NCBI GenBank assembly: GCA_033032175.1
Contig: CM065304.1
Location: 2,728,001-2,792,000, forward strand
From: Saturnia japonica
Taxonomy: Eukaryota; Arthropoda; Insecta; Lepidoptera; Saturniidae
Direction of reading: 5' to 3'
DNA length: 64,000 nt
A program made the translations under genes and the position numbers. Positions within the stretch are counted from its first letter, which is position 1, and each line of letters opens with the position of its first letter. The notes beneath the pieces were generated by a model that worked only from the letters and a program-made list of their open reading frames with translations, did no database searches and was not told the DNA's origin. Shown one piece after another: positions 56,932-64,000 of this stretch.

Positions 56932-58346
56932 ATGCCCCAGGTGTCTCCTACCCAACCCTTCCTATTCTTACCATTCCATCCTCGTGGTTGTTTGGGCGGG
57001 GCCGCGGTTTTACCGGTCTGCGACCTCTACCACGAGACTGCTAGGAACTCCCCTAGGGAAACGTTAGGTCCTTTTCCTGCGCGTCATTGCACTTCGACCG
57101 CAGGTCTCATTGCTCCGGGCTCGGATAGCCCGTTAAACTCTTTCGGAGTAGCCCCTGCTCTCCAGGCCTCCCAACCGCCACCGCAATGGCAAAAGAAACT
57201 ACCGTCCACGAATATGAGCTTCAACTTTATGAAGCTCAGAGTCCCTGACTTGTACGCCGAGTACACAGACACACTCGAAGTGACTCCCGGCGCGACTTAT
57301 GAATTAGTCGAATCCGAACCCACCCGCGCCGCCTGGACAAAGCTAGAGTCTGATATTAGACTCACAAATATCCCCTACACGAAAGCCCGTAATATCGCTA
57401 CGGGCATACAAGTCACGGTGAGCACGTTGGACGCCCGCCGAGACCTCACCAGGCTCCTCACAGAGAGGAAACTAGCGTACTATACGTACACTTTAAACGA
57501 AGACCGTAAACTCCGCATAGTAATTCGCAGAATCCCCTTCGAGATCGCCCCCGAGGAGGTACTCGAATCCCTCCGCTCCCAAAACTATCCAGTGCACGAA
57601 GTACACCGGATGTACGGCCCAGATAGAAAACCATTCCCTATGGTAGTGGTTATCCTAGATAGAACCCCCGAGGGTAAAGCCATCTACAACGTAGCTACTG
57701 TGTGCGCCTTATCAGGCATCACAGTAGAAAACCCTTATATAAATAGAATCCCGACGCAGTGTCATAACTGCTAATTGTACGGGCACTCCTCCCACCACTG
57801 CCATCTCACTCCAAGGTGCGTCAAGTGCCCCGAGAATCACTCCACTAGGGAGTGTCCCCGTAAGCACGACTCACCCTGTGAGCCGAGCTGTGTAATTTGC
57901 GGTCAATCTTGGCACCCCGCGAACTATCGCACCTCACGCCCCCGTCGACCATGCCCCTCAACCCAACTACAGCCCCTGCTGTCAATGGAGGCTTTTCCGT
58001 CCGTCGTTCCCGCACCTAGAGTTTGCCCGCAGCCCACACTAGGCCCTCGGGCCCCGTGGGCCCCCACCCGCCACAATCCCTAGCCCCTTATGGACCTGGA
58101 ATTGGCCCCCAACCCCAGCCCCTTATGGCTGTTCAAACTCCCGCTCCACGCGGTTCTGCTCCTACATCGGACGTTGTCCTCATTGCCCTGTTGCTCAGAG
58201 AGCGCAGCGTCAAGGAGGTCAGCGCATACGTCGACTATCTCAACGAACACGGTTGCATAATGACCGTGTGGAAATTCCCATGGCTATCGGAGACCATACA
58301 CCGTCTAGACAACCGTAAACCGAAAGCCTTTCAATGGATAAGTTAA
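56932..58346 (+). pseudogene. LINE ORF1 (gag-like, CCHC zinc knuckles)
   Basis: ORF1 proteins coat the LINE RNA. The first ATG is 56932 (MPQVSPTQPF); the open frame extends further upstream only without ATG. The central part (KLRVPDLYAEYTDTLE, ITVENPYINRIPTQ) leads into three zinc knuckles: CHNC then GHSSHHC, interrupted by TAA at 57772-57774 where a C-to-T change of CAA is likely, CVKCPENHSTREC, and CVICGQSWHPANY. A proline-rich tail follows. A frameshift at about 58020-58080 moves the rest to another frame, ending YLNEHGCIMTVWKFPW..QWIS at TAA 58344-58346. The stop overlaps the ORF2 ATG by 13 bases. One stop and one frameshift: not functional. Confidence 0.82.
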
Positions 58347-61226
58347 AACCGAAAGGAATTAACATTTCCTTCTTTAACGCTAGGAACCTTGCTCATCAGC
58401 GTGATCTCGTGGCTAACTTCCTAGTAGAACGTCAGTTAGATGTGTTTCTCGTACAAGAAACACTTCTAAAACCTAGTAGACGCAACCCTAAGGCGTTATT
58501 AAACCCTAACTATAACATTATTAGAAATGACCGTGTCACCCGAGGAGGCGGCACTCTCATTAACTACAAACGTTCACTATACTGTATGGGAATTGACCCT
58601 CCCGAACTTTCCAATTTGGAAGTTTCTATATGCAGACTAGATATGACTGACCACCCGTCAATCATAATCGTATCTGCATATCTATCACCGTCGAAAAGAC
58701 TCCTCCGGTCCGATCTGGAGACACTCTTTTCACTCGGTCCCTCCGTAATCATAGCAGACGACCTCAACAGCGGTCACAGTTGCTTTAACAGTTCGATAGA
58801 CTCCCGTAACGGGAGTATACTCGATCAGTTATGCAATGACATGAACTTTCACGTGTTAGCTCCCTCCGAACCCACCCACTTTCAAGATCACTGTCGTCCG
58901 ACAGTCCTTGATGTGGCCCTATTGAAAGGTATCGAGCTTCGGTTACAACTTTTAGAAGTCGTACACGAACTCGACTTCGATCACCGCCCAATCATCCTCC
59001 GACTAGGACATCCCTCCGACCATAGTCCTCCGTCCGTCCAGGTGGTTGACTACGCGAAACTCAAACATTTACTCGCGGACAGGCCGTCCTCGGACAGCCT
59101 AGATAGGGTCCCTGACGTACTGCAGTCGGCCGTAGACGCCGACTTAGCGATCGATTCCCTCACCGACCACCTCCAGGTCAGCATCAGAGAGGCCTCGAGA
59201 GAGGTCAAAACGGTGAGAGATCGCCACTTTATACTCCCTGACGACCTGTGAGCTTTAAAGCTGAAAAGAACGCCGCGACACGCGCTCACGATTCTTTCCC
59301 GTCCTGAGACAACTGCGCCCGGTTACGCGCTTTACAAAGAGAGTTCAAAGCTCGCATCACTGAATTAAGAGGTCACAACCGGGACAACCTCGTAGGGGGT
59401 CTCAAACCGTTCCATTTCACATACTTGAAGTTAGCCAGATCATTATAAATAGAACACTCCTCCCAACAACCACCCCTCACAAGAGGCCCGGGCCTTCCAC
59501 TCGCGTTCGATAGCGAAGACCAGGCGGAGTGTCTTTCAGCAAGTTTGGGAGCCAAAGCTATCCAAACATGACATGACAGAGACAGACATGTCAACGCAAT
59601 CGAATCCTCGGTACAGGAACTCAGTTCGGTCCCCCCCACGGATACCCTAACTACGGTCACGTCTGATGAAGTCTGTTCCGTTATCAAGGGCCTTAAGCCC
59701 AAAAAATCTCCCGGTCCTGACGGGATCCGGAACGAAGTACTCACTCTTCTTCCCGATCACCTCATAGCACTCTTGTTTTGCATATTCAATGTAAACATCG
59801 CCCACTGCCATTTCCCAGCCGCCTGGAAAACGGCCATAGTCATAGGGATACACAAATCCGGCAAAAAAGCATCGCTTCCCGATAGCTATCGCCCGATCAG
59901 TCTCTTGAATACCTTAGGCAAAATCTATGAGCGGCTCCTTCTAAACCGTCTCAAAACCGTGATAGACGAGAAAGATCTATATCTATCGGAACAGTTCGGG
60001 TTCCGTGCTCGACACTCGTGTACACACCAGGTGCAACGTATCACGGAGCATATAGCGACTAACTTCGTGAAAAATCCTCCATACCGTACGCTCGCGGTCT
60101 TCTTGGACGTCGCCAAGGCCTTCAACAAGGTCTGGCACGCCGGACTAGTCCACAAGCTACACCAGTTACAAGTCCCAGATAGGTTAGTTCACATCATCCG
60201 CGACTACCTCACCGACCACACCTTCCGCTACCGAGCGGAAAGTGTACTCTCCACACCCCACCCCATACTTTTGGGCGTCCCGCAAGGCTCCATTCTGGCG
60301 CCTTGTCTTTTCAATCTGTACGTCAGTGACCTTCCTCGTCCTCCTAAGATCCAGGAAATGTATACGCTGACGACACAGTCATCTACGCGTCGAATAGGAA
60401 CAGACTTAGGCTCAGACACAGAGTCCAATGCGCAGTCACCACTCTCGGTGAATGGTACACCAAATGGCGCATAGCCATCAACTCCTCAAAGAGCGCCGCG
60501 ATTATCTTTGATCCCGGTCAAGAAGAGCTCCCTGAGGGTGTCAAAACTCTCAATCTCTTCAAAGACAATATCCCCTGGGCCACCAAGACTAAATATCTCG
60601 GTGTGACCCTCTATAGAAAACTTACCTTCGACTCTCATGTCCGTGCCATCTGTAAAACAGCCGCAATGGTCATAAGTCGATTACAGCCCCTGATCATAAA
60701 CAAAATGTCCCTGAGACATAAGCTTACTCTCTACAAAATGTGTATCCGTCCGATTATGACATATAACTGCGCCGCATTCGCACATATGTCAAAGTTGAAT
60801 ATACACAAATTCCAAGTCCTTCAATCTCGAGTTTTACATAAAATCAATAACGCCCCCTTGTTCGTTCGACAGGTAGACCTTCATAGAGATATGAAACTCC
60901 CCTCGATCGAATCTAACATCACATACCTCTCACGATCTTACTTTGACACCGCATCGAATCACGCGAACCCTTTGATCAAAGCCGCCACGAATTACGTTCC
61001 AGTCCCAAACGCCACTCGCTTACAGCGCCGACTGCGTAACCTTTTCACCGATCCTGATGACGAAATCGAGAAACAAATCGCGTACTACTCAACCGTCTCT
61101 CTAAACAGAGCGTGTTCGCGCCCACGCCTGCGTAACCACCGTTCCCTCCGCAGGGGACGGGCGGCTAATTTCGCTCCCGCACACCCACCGCCGCGACCTC
61201 CCTCTCCCGCGGCAACTCAAGCCTAG
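58334..61226 (+). pseudogene. LINE ORF2: endonuclease and reverse transcriptase
   Basis: ATG 58334 opens MDKLKPKGINISFFNARNLA, the start of an APE-type endonuclease with QET (E of the metal site), RGGGTLINYKRSL, SVIIADDLNSGH (usual GDFN changed), RPTVLDVAL and FDHRPIIL (D and H of the SDH box kept). The frame stops at TGA 59249, and several further stops follow (about 59303, 59447, 59569). The reverse transcriptase runs from 59572: PDSYRPISLLNTLGKIYERL, QFGFRARHSCTHQVQ, AVFLDVAKAFNKVWHAGL and GVPQGSILAPCLFNLYVSDL. A frameshift near 60340-60360 precedes the intact YADD (60363-60374), and the thumb and C-terminus continue to TAG 61224 (TKYLGVTLYRKLTFDSHV, MYKMCIRPIMTY-like LYKMCIRPIMTYNCA, NLFTDPDDEIEKQ). 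No RNase H follows. The catalytic residues of RT are kept; the gene is dead through frame breaks. Confidence 0.88.
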
Positions 61227-61519
61227 GTCCGTTCCTCGGAGTGAAACCCTTGAGTCTGGCAGCCACCCGCGCGATACAAGTGATACTTTATGTGCAACAC
61301 TTAGCTACCCACATACAAACATCACACACACACATATGTACATACGTGCACACCTCACAGGTACATAGGTTCTGTAAAGGACCTTTTTTTTCTTTTTTCT
61401 GCACTAGATAGTGTAGAACATATTTCAGATCACTAAATACACATACACATGTTCCTTCCTTCCTCCCAGGAGCCCAAAGCCAAGCCGAGGTCCGGCCACT
61501 TTGGCACCCTTGCGCGCTG

Positions 61520-62385
61520 GTTTTTTTATTTTTTATTTATTTATTTGTAAAGTAATAATCTTATTTCTAAAAAATAGTCCCACAAAACCGTGTGATCGGT
61601 TTGACTGTGGGATCAAACGGAGTCTTATGTTGTATTTACACATTACAATATTATTTACTCATGGAACGCCGCTATTACGTTGCCTGCACCCGTGATTAGC
61701 TCAGCGTGGTTAACAAATATTTTTTAATCATTTTTTTAAAAATAGCTTTGTCAGTTTCGTGTCTAATTTCCGCCGGCAGACTGTTAAGTATGTATGGTAA
61801 ACGTTTTTTTATAGTTCTATCACCAAAGTAATTAGATACTTTAGGTACATTATATTTGCCGGCGGTCATAGATCGAGTACAATAACTATTAATCACACTG
61901 GATAGGTTTTTATGCTCTTCACTGCCATGATGGTTTACAGCCAAAAGAAATTTATGTTTTAGACTAATTGGTAAAATCTTGCACATATTAAATAATTTTC
62001 TATAATCACCTTTACAGTCAATTTTTGTTTTCTTACTTACTAGCAGTTTGAGGAACCTTATTTGTAAAGTTTCTAGTTTGTCTAGATTTGTTTTAGATGT
62101 TAAACCATAGCTGTCCAGTGCATAACTAAAAATAGAATCAAATAAAGACATATACAACAATCTTAACGTGCTAATGGGTACTTTAAAACTAAGATGATAA
62201 AATTTACCTAATAATATTCTTAACTTACTACATAAATAATCTATATGTTTGGACCAAGAAAAACATTCATCTATTTTTAAACCAAGGTAGGTTATACACT
62301 TAACCTTTTCGATGGGTTTACAATTACAGTTGATTGAGTTTTTATGGGTACATGAAAAGTCGTGAGTGTATAAGGGCGGGGCGAG
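61520..62385 (-). mobile_element. Foreign LINE 3' fragment nested in the LINE 3' UTR
   Basis: The interval splits the 3' UTR of the plus-strand LINE: the host sequence stops at CACCCTTGCGCGC (about 61517) and resumes with GCGAGTGTCCACGCTTTCTC (62393 onward), which in uninterrupted copies (5200-5270, 32230-32300) are adjacent. Read on the minus strand it is the end of ORF2 of another LINE and a short A-rich tail (AATAAATAAATAAAAAATAA at 61546-61520). Target duplication is at most a few GC bases. Confidence 0.8.
61696..62385 (-). pseudogene. C-terminal part of a LINE reverse transcriptase
   Basis: A continuous frame of about 225 codons reads YTHDFSCTHKNSINCNCKPI, CITYLGLKIDECFSWSKHID, LRLLYMSLFDSIFSYALDSY, LQIRFLKLLVSKKTKIDCKG and LNSLPAEIRHETDKAIFKKM, ending LLTTLS at TAA. 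This is the thumb and C-terminal region of a Jockey/CR1-group reverse transcriptase. The palm with the active site is absent, so it is inert, but the kept part has no internal stop. The frame continues upstream into antisense host-LINE sequence (to 62496), producing a chimeric open frame. Confidence 0.8.
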
Positions 62386-62699
62386 TGTCCACGCTTTCTC
62401 GGCTGAGTAACTTAAGCGCTCGCCCCCAAGCCCGGTAAAGTTGTAAAAGCCGCAGCTCTGTTTTAGGCCCCTAAGGCTAACAACAAGGTCAGGCAATTTA
62501 TAAAATATATATATATAAATGTCCTCGAATTGATGTCAATTTTTCAAGGTTGACTTAATATAACCTATTTTATGGTAATCAAATTTGTTCTAAAATAATG
62601 CATTATGTGCGAAGGTGTTTTTATAAACATGGTATTAATCCTTATCAAAATAAATAAATAATACGTTATTTATCACAAGTATTTAATTTTGAACAAAAT

Positions 62700-62890
62700 C
62701 CCGCTTTACATCATTTGATTTCAATGAATATCTTAGGAGATATCATAGTTTTAAAATAACTCCGCAGCAAAATAAAGAAAGTTTCAGCTCCTTTAGAATT
62801 ATATTATAGGTGCCTAAGACCAACTCTCTCTCTAACCCGCTGTCTCTTTCTCTATTATGTGACGCAAACGAAGTTGCACGGGTCAGCTAG
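62700..62890 (+). mobile_element. Helitron-like 3' end
   Basis: ACGAAGTTGCACGGGTCAGC then CTAG (62887-62890) and T looks like a hairpin-plus-CTAG end of the lepidopteran type. The 5' end is unknown. Confidence 0.35.
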
Positions 62891-63074
62891 TGTATTATAC
62901 AAATAAAAAAAGGATGGCTTAATAGTAATGTAACTGGAATTATAAGACATCAACTTAAAAGATTTTTTTTGTTTAGATTTATTTAAAAATCAATTTTCTA
63001 CTAACTCTTCCTTTCAATGCTTATATTTTACTCGGCTAACTTATGTGTAATATTTAGAAATTCTAATATTTTAT

Positions 63075-63260
63075 GTGTTCGCTGCAATCTCACCTTATGT
63101 TAAATGACGATATGACCAGTGATAACACGCTAAGGCAACACTGGATCACAAATGCAGCTACCCAAAGACATTTATTTATAGCTGCTTCGCAATCGCGACA
63201 GATTTCCAACTTGAGGGTGGCAAATAGCTAGGATGGGTTTAGAACATACCTTACCGCCTT
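63075..63260 (-). repeat. tRNA-derived SINE, family C (minus), body only
   Basis: TCGCTGCAATCTCACCTTAT, AAATGACGATATGACCAGTG, CAGATTTCCAACTTGAGGGT and GCAAATAGCTAGGATGGG follow the order of the 48193 copy. Confidence 0.5.
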
Positions 63261-63334
63261 GCTATAATTAAAATGATGTGTTCAAAAGTATTTGCGAAGC
63301 AAGGTAACACAAGATAATTTTTAACAAAAAAAAA

Positions 63335-63500
63335 AAAAAAAACTTCAATGGTTTTCAAGAGTTTCCTTGTGTATCTTCGAAGTTGATGATTCAATACCAA
63401 TGAAATAAAAATGGAACCACCTTTGAGGTATCAAACGAAAAAGAATCATCCGACTCGGTTCATAAACGAAGAAGTTGTGCCTGAACATCCATATATATAT
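63335..63500 (+). repeat. Dispersed repeat, family G, copy 2
   Basis: GAGTTTCCTTGTGTATCTTC, AAAAGAATCATCCGACTCGG and GTGCCTGAACATCCATA match 44170-44310. A run of 18 A precedes it. Confidence 0.5.
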
Positions 63501-63559
63501 AAATTAAGCAAAGTACCTAAATAATAATGACGTGCATACACAGTTGATATTTAAAATGT

Positions 63560-63960
63560 AGACTTTTTTACCCGGCTGCAAAAAAGTAGGGTTATGTTTT
63601 TTGAGCGTATGTGTGTATGTATATCTATAGGTACATATAAAATGCTTTGTCCTGAATGACTGACTGACGGATCAACGCGCACCCTGATCGTAGAGGCCAG
63701 AAACTTAGAGGGTGTGTTCTTTGTATGACGTAGACATCCGATAATAAAGGAATTTCCATAATTCTACCTCTAAGGGGGTGAAAAGGGGGGGGCAAAGTTT
63801 GTATGGGACAACGTGATTTCTTGGTCCAATCTACTTCAAATTTTGCATAAGCTTTTTTTAACAGAACTGATGGAAGGCGTGTTTCGTATTTTGTTGAAAT
63901 TCATGCCCTAACGGGGTTAAATAGGAGTAGAAAGTTATTTTGGAGGCGATTTAAAGACAG
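63560..63960. repeat. Dispersed repeat, family H, copy 2 (reaches window end)
   Basis: CCTGAATGACTGACTGACGG, TTCTACCTCTAAGGGGGTGA and GGGCAAAGTTTGTATGGGAC match 52975-53150 and extend further. It probably continues beyond the window. Confidence 0.5.
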
Positions 63961-64000
63961 ATGTTTGATAACTCAATCCGATTTTATTCAAAAAAGTTTG

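Larger units (their letters stand above)
56450..62500 (+). mobile_element. Near full-length Jockey-type LINE, dead, with nested insertion
   Basis: An abrupt rise in GC marks the element from about 56450; its exact 5' end is not fixed. Order: ~480-bp 5' UTR, ORF1 (56932-58346), ORF2 (58334-61226), 3' UTR split at 61519/62386 by another LINE fragment, then the conserved tail GCCCCTAAGGCTAACA and GGTCAGG at about 62467-62493, and an AT-rich end. Without the insertion it is about 5.2 kb. Endonuclease plus reverse transcriptase without RNase H, and three zinc knuckles in ORF1, point to the Jockey clade. Multiple stops and frameshifts exclude activity. Confidence 0.85.

Noticed and set aside
56584..60155. 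Several minus-strand ORFs under the LINE (56584, 57084, 58564, 59050, 59373, 59925)
   Set aside because: They are antisense shadows of the GC-rich LINE ORF1/ORF2.

Overview
The window looks like nuclear DNA of a moth or butterfly (Lepidoptera). It is AT-rich, has no dense operon-like coding, has spliced exons with GT/AG borders, and is packed with repeat types I know from lepidopteran genomes: Lep1-like non-autonomous Helitrons (5' TC, 3' hairpin plus CTAG, inserted between A and T), tRNA-derived SINEs with recognisable A and B boxes, Jockey-type and RTE-type LINE fragments, and Tc1/mariner-type DNA transposons. I see no rRNA, functional tRNA, CRISPR or virus. The organism call rests on repeat composition and is inference.

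Layout. 0-10 kb: AT-rich DNA with a MITE having inverted ends (1264-2119), two Lep1-like Helitrons, SINE copies, two further short inverted-repeat elements (7128-7481, 7539-7738) and LINE 3' scraps. 10.04-11.34 kb: an almost intact Tc1/mariner-superfamily transposon with perfect 30-bp inverted ends, TA flanks and a transposase broken by one frameshift. 11.6-18.5 kb: SINEs, Helitron-like elements (one with internal repeats) and a third Lep1-like copy. 18.5-19.8 kb: a second, decayed minus-strand transposon with its catalytic centre deleted. 21.3-21.5 kb: the best host-gene evidence, a minus-strand phase 1-1 exon encoding one Sushi/CCP domain. 21.7-22.0 kb: a perfect 157-bp tandem duplication. 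25.5-27.2 kb: two plus-strand exons that splice in frame into a small four-transmembrane protein, with one apparent frameshift near its end. 28-50 kb: repeats, including a 508-bp LINE tail inserted in a Helitron with a 14-bp target duplication, a degraded LINE reverse transcriptase (40.2-41.5 kb) and two RT C-terminal scraps. 49.7-50.1 kb: a CpG-rich island with a minus-strand splice donor. 56.4-62.5 kb: a nearly full-length but dead Jockey-type LINE (ORF1 with CCHC knuckles, ORF2 with endonuclease and reverse transcriptase), whose 3' UTR is interrupted by another LINE fragment in the opposite direction.

How the parts relate. Four copies of the 56-62 kb LINE family lie in the window (3' ends at 5055, 32148, 54101 and 62500). 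They allow relative dating: Lep1-like Helitron first, LINE tail into it later, and the foreign LINE fragment into the full-length LINE after that. The Sushi exon (minus) and the four-TM exons (plus) lie about 4 kb apart on opposite strands. If the GC-rich island near 50 kb is the start of the Sushi gene, the four-TM gene would be nested in its intron; this is speculative. I found no convincing new multi-gene system. The most unusual points are the nested LINE pair with a chimeric ORF, the 36-residue D-D spacing of the transposon at 10 kb, and the exact 157-bp duplication containing a strong hairpin.
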